Source of the DNA: Adineta vaga
Lineage: Eukaryota > Rotifera
Direction: 5' to 3'
Assembly: GCA_021613535.1 (NCBI GenBank)
Contig: CP075495.1
Location: 8,060,001 to 8,124,000, forward strand
DNA length: 64,000 nucleotides
This document shows positions 14,044 through 26,581 of this stretch, piece by piece. Below the pieces are notes generated by a model that did not search any database, was not told where the DNA came from, and was given only the letters and a program-made list of their open reading frames with translations. The position numbers and the translations under genes were made by a program. Each line of letters begins with the position of its first letter. The first letter of the stretch is position 1.

Positions 14044-17000
14044 GAAAAAAAACCATTTTTTTTATTGTGTCAAATAATCACACTATGTAAGCAAACGAAC
14101 GAAAAGCAATGAGAGAAGAAGAAAAGAATAAACAAGATTTTTTTGTTCTTTGTTTTCTTTCGACAGTAACAGCTGGGCAATGCAGAAGAAGAAGAACAAT
14201 GCTTTTTATCAATGACATATGTTTACAAATTGAAATTAAATAAATAAATAAATGCGTATAAGAAACAATAGAATCATTTTTCTATTTGAAGTAAAAATAA
14301 AAGGTCATTAATTATTACAATAAAAGATTAATTTTTTATAGAACATCATGGAAGAGGAAGATAGTTGATAGTTGATTGGATGAAAAAATCAGCCAATCAC
14401 AATTGTTTATCAAGGATCATGTTTTGAGTAACAGTTGTTCTGTTTGTTTGTTATAACCAAAGGAACATATTGAAAGACCAATACATATATATATATACAT
14501 TGATATTCATTTTATTATTTATAATATGAAAGAAACTAATACCAACGATGGATAAATTTGGGATAAACTTGATTTCCTATGTGAGAAACTATTTTTGATT
14601 TAACACAAAAATATGATATAAAATTTTAATAAATCAGATAGATACTGTATATGTAATGTAATCATTCAACAGATATAAATATGATTAAAATCATTTTTTA
14701 TATTGAACGAATACTTTTGTTAGACAAATGACATCAATACTTGATACACATGAATTTCGACATTGAATAACTATTATCTCCCGTCACACTTTTTTAGTAA
14801 TATAATGGCACAATAGGACAAAAATATAGGATTGATTTGTGTGATCAGTGAATTCAAATTTAAATTCTCTCTTTGGCTATGTACTAAAATTGAGCTTTTT
14901 TAGATTTAAATATTTCAGCATAGTCACAAAAGAAATTATTTTGAGAATGCTCTCGAAGGACTCTATATGCTGTTTCATACTTTCCTTTGCGTGAAATCAA
15001 CGTAGTACAATACAACTACGAGATGAAATCGATATGCGTTCTATGCTATTGTTATTTAGTAGACTGTTCAGATTCATCACAGTCATTTTACGTAGGTATC
15101 ACATATGATATAGCATTCGTTTGTTTTCTGTCAGAATATTTGTACGACAAAGTGCATTCATTATATAAAGATTTTATTGTACGAATTAATGAACGAAATT
15201 AACTTTTTTCAAGCTGAAAACTTTCCTACGACATCAGTTGTATTTTAGCTTAAAGAGACATTCACTTTGATCAGTATCAGAAAAGAATCCGATAATTATA
15301 TTAAAGTAGAAAACATCAGTTTTGTACACTCTATTCATTCTAAAATTAACTTTGTCTTGATTTCTTATTGATATTGGATTGACTAGACCTTGTACTAAAC
15401 CACTAGATAATGTATTCTTTCAGACATTGGCTTAGAATGATTGCCATCTGCGATATAACGTCCTTCTTTTTGTAATCAGTAGATATTTTTCATTAATTTT
15501 GAATATTTTCATCTTCATAAACATTCAGTTGAAATTATATGATAACAATCCAAACGTACACGAACATAATATAGATTGTTAATTACTTTAGCTTAATCCC
15601 AAAGTATTACAATCAAACCATTGAACTAGATATCCTAGTTATTCATGTAATCTTTTCGATATCGAACTGTTCATTTGAAAATAATCGAAAATCTACCATC
15701 ATTGACATTGATAATAACATGCATGAGACCTTGATGATCAGTGATTTTTAGATATAAAATTTTTATTTAACAAAGAAAAAAGATTCATAGATCACCTTGA
15801 TAAAATGACGAGTTCAATCGATTTTATGTTTAAGATGATCAATCGTTTTCTTCTATTTCATTGTCGATCGAAAAAGAAGCATATCGTTCAATTCAGTAGA
15901 ATTAAATATTATATCATCGTTTAACTCGATGAAATTTGCTTAAATGAAATCAATGTCAATGACAAATACTATTTCAATAAGAAGACTAAAACACACATTA
16001 ATATACAACTAGAGCGTTTATATGCTCGAATAGATTCTCCTTTCTGATATAATTTCATCGAATCAGTTGAAGTCATCTCACCAATATTTTTTTCGGTAGG
16101 GATATTTTTATAAATCACCGTTCTATGAGACTCTTTTTTTTCCAATTATCTTCAAATATGTATCAAAATAAAAAATCTCAGGTATCCTTGTGACACCATA
16201 TGACGCTTGTCATCTGTATATTATAACCCTTTTTTTTTCTTTTAGAATGATCGATTATATTAATCGAATATTGATTATTATTTTCCAGATATTTATATCA
16301 GAAGTATAATAAATCATACGGACAAATATTTTCCTCCTAAGACATATTTACAGAGTATATGATCAATATTTATATCAAAAGGAATTCTTCGATTTCATTA
16401 CACTTAGAAATATTAAAGAAAAAATAGAATGTTCTCTAAACTTAATTAAATATTCAATTAATTTTCATCAGTTAATATTTAATCAATCCGATGACCTTGA
16501 ATCTATACATTAAAAAATACAATTAAACATAGTTTATTTTTCCACTTCCTACCATTTTTCTATCTTTACTAGATCATCATCTTTGGACACGCACCTGGAT
16601 GTGAAAATTTTTTTTTCTCGTTAGCATCTATTATAATTGATGTTTTTTTGAATAATGATAGTGATCAATCGACAGTATGCAATCACATGAAGATATTACG
16701 CTTTTTTTTGCTTAGGTAAATGATGCATAAAGTAGTATGCGCGTAAGGTGAGCTTTGTGTAAGTTCAAATGAATAATCATAAATCTTCGTATATACATAT
16801 ATACATACATATATATCGCGTTAGTGGCAATGAGGAAGATTTTTTTTTGCTTTCATTAGTTATGATACACACTGTCATTTATCCATTATATTGAGAACAA
16901 TAATGATCAGGAAAAAAAACAAAAGAAATGATGCATACGATATCTATGTATACGTCTATATAGCGTATTCCTTTTCATTGATAACGATAGACCTTGTTCG

Positions 17001-17445
17001 ATATGGTATTCAGTGAAGGATAGAAAGATACATCTTTATAGGTAAATGGTTTCATCAAATATATGTGTGTACAGATAAAATGAGAAGAGACCGCAAATGT
17101 CCTTAGAAAAAACAATGATTTGAAATCGACAGAAGCGAAAAAAAGGTGCGGATAAGAGAGTATGTTTGTTTTCTATCGTCGTCACTCATCCCAAAAAAAT
17201 AAGAGAAAGAAATTAACATTAAAGACGGGAGTAATGATAATTTTTTATTCGTTTTTTTCTCTACTTCGTATTTATTTGCACCTTTTTTTCTCAATAACGT
17301 CCCCGATATAATTGTATGTATGTGGTCAGATTTATACACCGTACTCATATATGTACATGCAAGGAGGAGAAGGGTAAAGGAGGAAAAAAAATGAAAAATG
17401 TATGACGGCAGAGATATGATACTAGATTGAAGCGCGTTCGTTTTA

Positions 17446-17469
17446 CTCTCTCTCTCTCTCTCTCTCTCT
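17446..17469. repeat. CT dinucleotide microsatellite
   Basis: Twelve uninterrupted CT units about 170 nt upstream of the four-TM gene start; possibly part of its upstream region. Confidence 0.85.
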
Positions 17470-17590
17470 TTTTCTATCAGTAGAACGCCGTACAAAGAAA
17501 ACAAGCGACTACGTCGACGACAATCTCATGCTAATAAACCATTGACTGACGTATCCCTACTACTGTAACCACCATCACTCTTTGCCACTT

Positions 17591-17597
17591 TATAAAA
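17591..17597 (+). promoter_or_regulatory. TATA-like box of the four-TM gene
   Basis: TATAAAA lies 48 nt before the ATG at 17639 and is followed by a CAA-rich leader. If used, the 5' UTR would be only about 15-20 nt. A trans-splicing acceptor is not obvious. Confidence 0.4.
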
Positions 17598-17638
17598 AAA
17601 ACAACAACAACAAACCACTATCGTAATAAACAAGGTCG

Positions 17639-19105
17639 ATGGCAAAGAAAGCCAAAGATACTACAGCTGCTGCTGCTGCTAAGAAAAAACCCGCAACTCC
17701 ACCTGATCCAGTCAAGACTGCAAAACTTCTTCGTTTATTGGGTGCTGTTGCTTTAGCATTAGCTATAGCTGCTTTTGTGCTTCAATTACTTGCTGTTCTT
17801 TCCCATCACTGGAAATGGCAATCAACAACTATTGATCCATTGACTGCACAGAACACTCGTTATCCCCGAACACATATTTATAATGATAGTCGGCTTGATC
17901 AAGAATATGGTTTATATTCACGTGATGTTAAACTTTTTGCTAACAATGATGAACAACTTGATGTTTGGGCTAGTACACGTTTTCCACGACTTGATGCTGA
18001 TGAAGAATCTCTTCATCGTTGCTTATCACAAACATCGACACTTCGTGGTGCTTTTCTCACTTGTTCATCTCGAGTAGTTTCACCTGATTATTGTCATTGT
18101 CGACGACATGCTTACTGGAATTTTGTTATCTTCTTTGAAGTTGCGGGCTTGATTTTGCTTGGTCTTTCCCTTCTGGTGGCTGCTTTAATCTCAACAGAAT
18201 TTCATCCAATGCTCAGACTTGCAGCTGCTGGTTTGGCCATTCTTGCTTTTCTGTTCTTATTCATTGGGTTTCTCTTAATTGTCACTCATCTTAAACGTGA
18301 GACCCGTTCATTTGCTGATGCATATCCACATATTCACCAACGTGTTACCAGCAAACTTGGTCTTACTCATGAATCATACCGTGGCAAACGAACCCAAAAA
18401 AGTTTTCTCCATCAAATTATTCGTCGTCAAACACATGAAACCTATCGACTTTATCCATTAGGTGAAGGACAACATCCACATAATGCAACACATTATCAAG
18501 AATTTTCACACGAATTAAACAACTATGTTTTCAAACCATACTCTGATTTGTATCCGGCTCAACCTGCTCCTTATGCACCATATTCTCAACAAGGTCGACA
18601 AACTGCAACACCAGCTCCACGCCGTCAAGAAGCAGTCAGCAGTTATGGTCCAGTAATAGGTTACGATCAAGTCTTTGAAAACACACGTGCTGGTATTGGT
18701 TGGTCAACTGTTCTATCAATTCTTGCTATGCTTCTTTCGTTACTTTATCCATTACTTCTTGTTTATGTATGGCTTACCAACAAGAAACTCAATCCTACAA
18801 CAAAAGTTACAACCACCAAAACGGAAGTTACTACCACCGGCACTAGAGCCGAATATACACCGTTGACACAAGAAATTCCAGCTGAAGAAGTAACAGTATC
18901 ACGACCAGCATTACCTACTACTTATGATACACGACGTCCCATCGGAGAGGCTCTTGTAAAAACCCAACATGTTCAACCGTCCACTCATGACTCACATGAA
19001 CCACGACAAGAGCTTGTTACTGTTCAAGATGTAGTTATCGACGGTGACCGTCCAGCAACTCATACTACAACACAAGAACATACAACAACAACTACTAATG
19101 CTTGA
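17639..19105 (+). CDS. Intronless four-TM membrane protein, claudin/PMP22-like topology
   Basis: A 488-residue single-exon protein. The first 30 residues are Lys/Ala/Pro-rich and cytosolic in character. Predicted membrane helices lie at about 32-54, 158-182, 190-215 and 353-378. The loop between the first two helices (about 100 residues) has several cysteines (CLSQ, LTCSS, DYCHC) and a YGLYSRDV motif, loosely like the first extracellular loop of claudin/PMP22 proteins. The loop between helices 3 and 4 is unusually long (about 135 residues, His/Tyr/Pro-rich), and the 110-residue tail is Thr/Val-rich. Codon use is richer in C and G than in the neighbours, and there is no intron in 1.5 kb; both suggest high expression or a different history. 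I do not recognise an orthologue, so the claudin assignment rests on topology alone. Confidence 0.75.
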   Translation: MAKKAKDTTAAAAAKKKPATPPDPVKTAKLLRLLGAVALALAIAAFVLQLLAVLSHHWKWQSTTIDPLTAQNTRYPRTHIYNDSRLDQEYGLYSRDVKLFANNDEQLDVWASTRFPRLDADEESLHRCLSQTSTLRGAFLTCSSRVVSPDYCHCRRHAYWNFVIFFEVAGLILLGLSLLVAALISTEFHPMLRLAAAGLAILAFLFLFIGFLLIVTHLKRETRSFADAYPHIHQRVTSKLGLTHESYRGKRTQKSFLHQIIRRQTHETYRLYPLGEGQHPHNATHYQEFSHELNNYVFKPYSDLYPAQPAPYAPYSQQGRQTATPAPRRQEAVSSYGPVIGYDQVFENTRAGIGWSTVLSILAMLLSLLYPLLLVYVWLTNKKLNPTTKVTTTKTEVTTTGTRAEYTPLTQEIPAEEVTVSRPALPTTYDTRRPIGEALVKTQHVQPSTHDSHEPRQELVTVQDVVIDGDRPATHTTTQEHTTTTTNA

Positions 19106-19110
19106 TCTCA

Positions 19111-19116
19111 AATAAA
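19111..19116 (+). terminator. Polyadenylation signal AATAAA just after the stop codon
   Basis: AATAAA begins 6 nt after the TGA of the four-TM gene. A second AATAAA-like site follows near 19143. Either would give a very short 3' UTR. Confidence 0.6.
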
Positions 19117-20185
19117 AGCATTGAAGAAAAATTTAGGAAAAAAATAAACATTTAGAATTTCCTATATTTGATGAACAGTGTCTAGACTAGAACATCTATA
19201 GATTTCCATTCAATCATGTATCTTTTCTTTTTGCTTTTTCACTAGTTCTTTTTCGTGCTTCTTTTCTAATCTAGATTTTAAACTAACCTCTATTATGTTT
19301 TACCTTTTTAGTAAGTATTAACAAATTATTTCTATTTCTTTCTTCTTCTTTTTTCTGTTTTGATCGTATTTACTTGATTATAATCTTTGTCTAAAAATCT
19401 TTCTCAGTGATGCATTCTCTGATCAATGATACAATATGTATGTGACAATGTCTTCATATAATAATATTAGTCGATAGTACATAAGTAGAAACTTTCAAAA
19501 GTAAAATAATTAAATTCACTTTTCAAACGACTTAAATATGAAGATGCATACACATGTCATCCTTTTCTCTCTCGCTCTCTGTCTAACTATCTAGAAAGGT
19601 TGAAAGATATATTGATCGATTGAGTCGTGAATAAGCACGCGTATTCGATTGATGTGTATATGTCTTGATGTAAGGACATGATAAATAAAGTAAAACGAAA
19701 TATAAAATGATCAAACTTGACACTTTTAAATGTATCTTACTTTTTCATCTAGTTGATGTAGAAAAAATCAATATTGTATAAAAAAATCATACTTATGTTT
19801 TGAAACATAAAAAAATCAAGAAGTTCTCTTCTTTATGTTTTCTTGTCTTTACAATTATCATTATCTAATTATTGTGTCATTTCATGAATAGACTCCCTTC
19901 ATGGTAATCATCATGTGTCAAAAAAAAATAGACATGTCACATGAAATCAATGCAATATTCTTGTTATTCAAATCAAGGAAAGAATGGGGGAAAAAACGAT
20001 ATTTGCTAAACCTTTCATTCGTAATGACAACAATAACAGATACCTTGAATGAGAGTAGAGATGAAAAGCGACTTTTTCGTTTTCGTTTAATTTATTCTAG
20101 AAAATAGATTCGTAAAACAACAAGAACAATAAGAAGAAATATCTGACATGAAAACGTTTTTTTTGTCTCCATCCATTGTTATCAA
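19117..20185. other. Intergenic region
   Basis: About 1 kb of AT-rich sequence with no supported gene. The open frame at 19901-20107 (+) has no coding character that I can recognise. Confidence 0.4.
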
Positions 20186-21451
20186 TTATAATATTACACA
20201 AGAATTTGTTTTGAATGAACATGGATATTGATAACAACAGATCGTACGTTTAATTGCTTGATGTGTCCGAAATTCGATATCACCTGCATCGTCATCATTA
20301 TCTTCATCATGGTCATTTGCAAGTAATGCATGACTGGTACTATTATTAGCTGAATCTCCATGTTGACGAAATGTTTTTAATTCTTCACGTAATTCATTTC
20401 GTGTTAATCTATGTACTGGTGAAACGAAATCTTCTTCACTAAAAATAGAAATAGAAATAGATTGATGAGATTTCACCCATGCAAGTAAAAACTTGGCACA
20501 TCATTTGTCATCATCTTAGACTTCAGAAAAATCATTGAATTAAACAAAATATCTTTGAGTTTCAGTAATACTCATTCATTTAAATTTCGAATATATTCAA
20601 TTAAACCTTCATAATGTCAACTATTTTTCTTATCGGATTGTAGAAATAACTCAACACTTGTCAAATATGATAAATTAAAACTAATTACAATTGGCAATTA
20701 CCTTGATGATCGAATGTCAGTATTAGTAGAAAAATCTTGAACGACAAGGACTTTTATTAGAAGGATAATATCGATCGGTTTGCTTGAGTACAAAATTCAT
20801 CTTCTGTCTATCCTTAAAAATGAAAGGTATGATGAGCATGAAATGAAACTAAAGAATTGATTTCGACACATCGATTAGCGAAAGAAAAAGTCATGGTAAT
20901 TTTTTAGAGCATTGAGCAAAATAGAACGCAAAACGAGCAATGAATATCATACAATACAAAGATGAATTCTAAAAATAAATAGAAGAAAATATTGTGATCG
21001 AAACTAACTTGGAATTATTATTATTATCATCATCATCACTGATCGTTACTAATGGTTGATAAGATGGATCCGCATTTGGTTGTATTCGTGTATTCAATAT
21101 TCTAAATTGTTTATTACGAATTTCTGTGATTTATGTCAATTGATTATTTACCTAAGGCCTGATGAAACTTGAATAGATGTCGATTGAGTGAGTTGTTGAA
21201 CTAAATTTGGTTTATTGATTGGTTTTGGTCGAATTTTAGCAAGAAGATCTAATGTAAATAAACAAATAAATGATTAGTTTTAGGATTAAACAAAAAATAT
21301 TTCCTACCATTTTGATTTGACGCTTTTCTAGCCGATTGATTTGTCACTACATTTAAAGCCTATGAAAATTCATCTTAGAAATCATTTTTGTTTCATAATA
21401 AAACAAAAGAAAAACTTTATTCATACACTTCGATTACTCGTTGATTTATCC
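20186..21451 (-). CDS. Unrecognised acidic protein with C-terminal CVIL (CaaX-like)
   Basis: Five exons can be read with matching phases. They are MDKSTSNRS (start 21451), ALNVVTNQSARKASNQN, then DLLAKIRPKPINKPNLVQQL..., then RILNTRIQPNADPSYQPLV..., and finally NEEDFVSPVHRLTRNELREEL... to the stop at 20186. Introns are short except the last, about 570 nt (roughly 20441-21012), which may hide a further exon. The protein is basic in front and has an acidic DEDNDDD run near the end. It finishes RTICCYQYPCSFKTNSCVIL, so it ends in a CxxL motif that fits geranylgeranylation, with three more cysteines nearby that could be acylated. I do not know the family. Its start lies 240 nt from the start of the divergent CNBD-like gene. 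Confidence 0.55.
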
Positions 21452-21691
21452 ATGAGAAAAACAAATTATTTATGAATATAAAATAAAACAGCTGGAGCTG
21501 GTATATTGATCGTGATTATGATTGGTTTAAGAATTATTCAATGAATTTCTTTGCATGATTAGAGGCTTTCACTATGGTAATAATACATTGAAATGGTTCT
21601 GTGACGTAGACAATTATATTAAATAGAATTCTTTTTTTTTCGATTAAAAGAAATCGATCTTATTAATTATCAACGATCAATTAATATTATC
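21452..21691. promoter_or_regulatory. Shared divergent promoter region
   Basis: The 240 nt between two head-to-head start codons (21451 minus, 21692 plus) must hold the promoters of both genes. No TATA box is conspicuous. Confidence 0.4.
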
Positions 21692-23752
21692 ATGTTAATT
21701 GCTTCACCGGTGCTGTCTTCAACTAATCCAAGTGAAAAAAAGAAGAATGAATTATTTCCACAATGCTCACGAACAAAACAAGTGGCCTATCCATGTAAAA
21801 ATCTATGATTAAAAAATAAGATGATAGCTAATTATCGTATGTATTTTTAGTTTCGAATTTGAAATCATCTCAATCAGTGATTGATTATGATGAATTAAAA
21901 CGCTTACGAGAATTATCCAATGAACCTGAGGATAGGTATAATAATTAATAAAAAATATATGTATAAAAAGTTCTTTATAAAGAAAGAAATTTATTCTAGA
22001 GAAGAAACACATTATCTGTTTATGAAACAATATGTATCAGTTTTAAAACCCGAACGAAAAAAAGTGTGGACATCACGGTAAAAAGAAAGCAGCTCAAAAA
22101 TATATAATAAAATGATGAAAATATGATTTTTAGAAGTAAAAGTAGTGGTACAAAAACGAATGAAATATTAGCTTTACCATCAATAGAAAATTCACCACCT
22201 TTGATATCTTTATTACATCGATCAGCAGGAAGATCTCAAAAAGAAATCACACCATTTCAACGTGATATTAAAACACTTCGACAATTGTTAAGAAAATTGT
22301 AATTCAACATTAAATATTTTCTATGTTGATAAAAATCGATTTCTTCTAGACATGTTCATCGAACAAATGCAGAGAATGATCAAATTTTTGAAATAATGAC
22401 ACAATTTGCCGAATTTAGAGCACTTGATCAACGGGCTGAAATTTTACGAGAAGCAATTGAATTAGCTCATTTAGAAATATGCGAAGAAGATAAACAACCC
22501 AGTAATTCTATTTAGAATTTTTTTTTATCTTTATACAATTTTCCATTCACATCATTAGTATTACCGACAAATGGATACTTTTTCATCTTAAAAGGTGGTG
22601 TTACATCACCATCGTCTACTTCTGAACTTCCACCATTGTCATCGCCTATACCAATACAAACAGTACGTATATAATAAATTTCAATTATACTAATTGCATC
22701 TTTTTATCATTTAGCTGACAGTCGGACAAAGTTTTGGCTCGTTAACACCAACACCAGAAGGAAAATCGAAGTAATAATTAGATTTTTAATATTTAATATA
22801 TGGTTTGTCTGTAGAGCTTATTGGTTAATAACTACCGATGAACATAGTGAATTTCTTAAAATAAATAAAGATGAATTTGCAACAATGAAAAAAGTAATAA
22901 CATTGATGACTTGATTCAGATATGATTTTCTTTTCGGCTTCAATTAGAAATTCGAACAAACAGAATATCAAGATAAATATTCATTAGTTTGTTCTTCTGG
23001 TGAATATAAAACGTGGTCAAAACAGTCTATCGATGAACTTCTTCATTTAATTGAATGGATTGATTATCCTCAAAATACAAGTACCCATATATATATATAT
23101 ATCTTTCTTTTTCAAATATTTTATTCTCGTGAAATTGCTCATTTAGTCATTGCAAGTGAAGGTTTTCGTTGTCCATTTATTGCATTTTTAAAAGTTGGTG
23201 AATGTCATGTACTACGAAAAGTTGATGTAGTTAAACTAGAACAGAATGGTACTAAAGTATGTTTGTATTTCATATAAACTGATTAGATTTGTATCAATAT
23301 TGGTTTCTTTTCAGGGTCGACAATTACGTCAAGTAGTGATGGGAAAAATTACGGCACCAGACTCTTTCGGTGAAGTTAGTGTAATCTTACAAGAAGCTAT
23401 GGTAGTAAATATTACGAAAATCACATCGATCAAATATTAGTATTTTCTAGACTTGTACGATTGTAACTGGCACTCATTGTTGGTTAGGAATTATTCGACC
23501 AGAGAAAGCTATTGGTATGAATAAATCATAGATTGATGAGTATTTTACTTTATATTTCAAATAGATCTACCCGATGTAATGCGGAAATTGACATTACAAA
23601 CTGCTCAACGAACTTTTGGTCATTTATCTCAAGACGATATCCGACGAGAATATGTTAGTCAAGAAACACGCAAGGAATGGACGGATTTCAAAAACGATAT
23701 GGTTGAACATATAATCTCGAAGAAAAAACCTTTTTTTGGTCAAGGAAAGTAA
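21692..23752 (+). CDS. Cyclic-nucleotide-binding-domain protein, CNBD1-like
   Basis: About eleven exons read in frame from ATG 21692 to TAA 23750-23752, separated by introns of about 50-70 nt (MLIASPVLSSTNPSEKKK; VIDYDELKRLRELSNEPEDR; then HYLFMKQYVSVLKPERKK; ITPFQRDIKTLRQLLRKL; and FEIMTQFAEFRALDQRAEI). The C-terminal part has the beta-roll of a cNMP-binding domain: FIAFLKVGECHVLRKVD, VVMGKITAPDSFGEVSVIL and TCTIVTGTHCWLGIIRPEKA. The phosphate-binding cassette keeps FGE but lacks the Arg that contacts the cyclic phosphate in true sensors, so binding may be lost. A long region before a single C-terminal CNB domain fits CNBD1/CNBD2-type proteins, which are linked to cilia or sperm. The family assignment is moderately sure; the exact orthologue is not. 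Confidence 0.7.
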
Positions 23753-23935
23753 TTGTATTTGACACATGCATTCATTTCGTATGTTCCGTCTCATAATCTC
23801 ATTATTTTATTAACTTTTAAACATCATATATTTTTTCTTGTAAATATGATGTTTCTTTTTGAAGGAAGATGTATTTTTGATATAATATTTAATAAATTGC
23901 ATGCGAAGAAATATAATAAAATGTGACTATATCGA

Positions 23936-25064
23936 TCATTTGAACACCGACATATTATGTTGCTCTTGTATTTGACGTGGCATTAAATAATGTCCTGAAT
24001 CATTTTCACTGAAGTTTACATCTCTAGTTTCTCGATGGAATAATGTCATGAATTGTTTTCGAAATCTAGCAGATGCAAAAGCATATACTAAAACATAAAA
24101 ATATCTCTCACAACTAATGATACACACAGATAACAATCATCTTCTTACCATAGAATTGGACACAGCAATACATGAAATTCAACAATGGAGTTATGATATA
24201 TCCTATCAGCGATTCAATTGCTAGGCGGAGAGCACTTTTCGATGATGCAATGGAACTAGTTGACACACTATAGATCAGATTGATCGGATAAGGAATCGTT
24301 GTCAAAAAATACACGAACACTTCACCACTTAACATTTTCATTAAATCTCGATCACGTTTATGAATCTGTATATGCTTTCTTGTTGGTGCTACACGAGATC
24401 GAATGGTTTGTAAGTTGTGCCATGCAAGAAAACTAAACAATATCATCAGAAACAATGGCAATATACCAATGACAATCAGTGAATAGATTGCATAAAAGAA
24501 TGCATAATTGCCTGCCAATGCCACACATCGACCTGTATCGTTACTGAAATAGATTGCTAGATGAATAGGTATAAGCGTCCAAACAATGATGAGAATAACA
24601 ATAACATAACATGCGATTCGCGGTCGACTGAATGATCGAATAATTGCGTTTTGTGAACATAGTGCCCATCGATCGATACATCCTGCAATCACTAGAACAT
24701 AAGATTGAGGAAAAAGAACATATACATGTGAAGTGTTTGAAGGTGACTTACTAAAACTTCTTGACAGCATGAGAAGAGCATGAGTACCAGCCCATCTAAG
24801 TTTGCAGATAATGTTTGATGTATGTTGTGGATCGACATGATCGACACCAACAATGTTTGAGATGAGTGCTGTATTGATGACAATCCAGTTTGAGATGCAT
24901 GCAGAGAGTAGATAGAGTGAACATGAGTTTGGTTTTTGTTTGGTAGTTTTTGTAAGAATGATGATAGTGAGGATGTTGCCAATATTACCAAAAACAAGTA
25001 GAATCGATAGACCATAACGTGCAAGATTCTGCTGAATTGCGTACAGTACTGATGGATCGCGCAT
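23936..25064 (-). CDS. Orphan 7TM receptor A (rhodopsin-like)
   Basis: Seven-helix receptor at the cell surface, start 25064 (MRDPSVLYAIQQNLARYGLS), stop 23936. TM1 has VFGNIGNILTIIIL; TM3 is preceded by CKLRWAGTHALLML. The DRY position reads DRW (IAGCIDRWALCSQN), and TM7 reads NFMYCCVQFYVYAFASARFR, so NPxxY is replaced by QFYVY before helix 8. Two introns are visible: a 60-nt one inside TM3 and a second of about 60 nt within TM7 just before helix 8 (after QFY). Splicing the first gives Cys3.25 and Arg3.50 exactly 25 positions apart, as in rhodopsin-like receptors. The tail ends MPRQIQEQHNMSVFK. The ligand is unknown; the layout resembles peptide (FMRFamide-type) receptors. Nearly identical to receptor B in its core. 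Confidence 0.85.
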
Positions 25065-26581
25065 CTTGAATGCAATGCAAGTGCTTAGTATAATGTAATT
25101 GATTATTTTGAGAATTTACTGAAGTGTTAATTTGTTAAGACACGTACGTGAGACGTGTCACAAGATAGAAGTTGTTATATTTATCTTTCGTAAGAGGCAT
25201 ATTTTTTTTATCATTGCCGTTCATCTAATTTTTCTTTTACTTATCTTCTTGAATATCAAGAATGAGAGCGTAGATATAACAATCTATTCTGAATCGATGT
25301 CATCATGTCTTTATTTAAACAGTATCAAAATACAATGTTATTTTTGATTATTGAAAAACATGCATATTGCCGGTAATATTAAGTAATTACTTCATAACAG
25401 GAAAGTATTGCGACGATGTTAGAGATGAGCCTGAGGATGAAAAATGAAGTCTGTAATATGATGTATAAGTCATGTAAATTTGTTAAAGAATGTGAACTAC
25501 TAATTGAACTATGTATAATGAAGTTAAACAATAGTTTATCTTTATAAAATTGACCATATTTGAAATATTATAACATTCTGTATGTAGATAGTAATTGAAA
25601 AAACGAATATTTGTATACCGGTGAATAGAACAGTAGTATGAGATAGTTCAACATAAAATCGAAAGTATCAAAATATAAAATATAGAATGTGACAAAAATT
25701 TTGGAACGACTGTTAATGAATGACATATGATTAGAATATATCAAATTGAAATCAGCTTGTATATTCCTACTGGAAACGAATATTTTTCAATATTTTTTTC
25801 TTATACTATACATAACAAGAGAATCATTTTGATTTAGTATCGAGTTATCTATTTCGGGTATCAAATATAGGATTAATAACAAGCAGCAATCAATTTATGA
25901 ATACATCCCTCCAGAGCCTTTGTGTGTATAAAACGTCTATGCTACACAGCTAAGTAAGAGTATTGAGAATATAATTTGTATTTTATTTTCAAAAAGTGGT
26001 TATTATTGAATAGGAACATGATTATGCCATTCAAAATAACTTTCAGTGTGTCACATGATGCGAATTGTATCAGTAAAATGAAACTTCTGTAACTCTTGGT
26101 ATTTAATAAAACCATCTTACTGGAAAACAATTCATCTCTGAAGTTAATCGACATTCTTACTTTGAAAAGCCCTCATTTCATCATATGTACATCCACTATA
26201 ATAAAGATAATCCTGAAAATTGCATTGTGCCTAATTTTTTATATTTATTCAAGTAGACTTTTGATCAAAATTATCATAATATTTCAAACACTAACTTCTT
26301 CTAGAATCCAATCTATTTGCTGAACCATTTTATAAGACTGCCATATTTCCAAAGATGCTCAATGTAAGACAATAGAAGGATATTATAGGATGTGCACGAT
26401 TTCTTCTACAACATTCTTTATATGAAAATTTCTCAATAAACAACACTCACAAATACAAACGTTTGATACAATATATAAAGACGCCATTCAAAGCCATGGA
26501 TATACTAAACAGCATTACAATTACAAACGATACAGAAACATTGCGTAGAATGAGTATCTAATAATCTCGAATGTATGTATT
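25065..26581. other. Spacer between receptor genes A and B
   Basis: 1.5 kb of AT-rich DNA with no supported gene. The abrupt end of the A/B similarity near both ends shows that this spacer is not part of the similar block. Confidence 0.45.

Larger units (their letters stand above)
13879..17638. other. Intergenic region between MED13 and the four-TM gene
   Basis: About 3.8 kb, AT-rich, with no gene I can support. Open frames at 14987-15202 (+) and 17103-17504 (-) have no family resemblance and no coding signature. It contains a GAAA run at 14021-14043 and a CT run at 17446-17469. The left end should hold the MED13 promoter and the right end that of the four-TM gene. Confidence 0.5.

Noticed and set aside
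14987-15202. 71-codon plus-strand frame in the intergenic region
   Set aside because: No splice continuation, no domain and no codon bias unlike the surroundings.
17103-17504. 133-codon minus-strand frame
   Set aside because: Largely a translation of the CT microsatellite and T-rich flanks.
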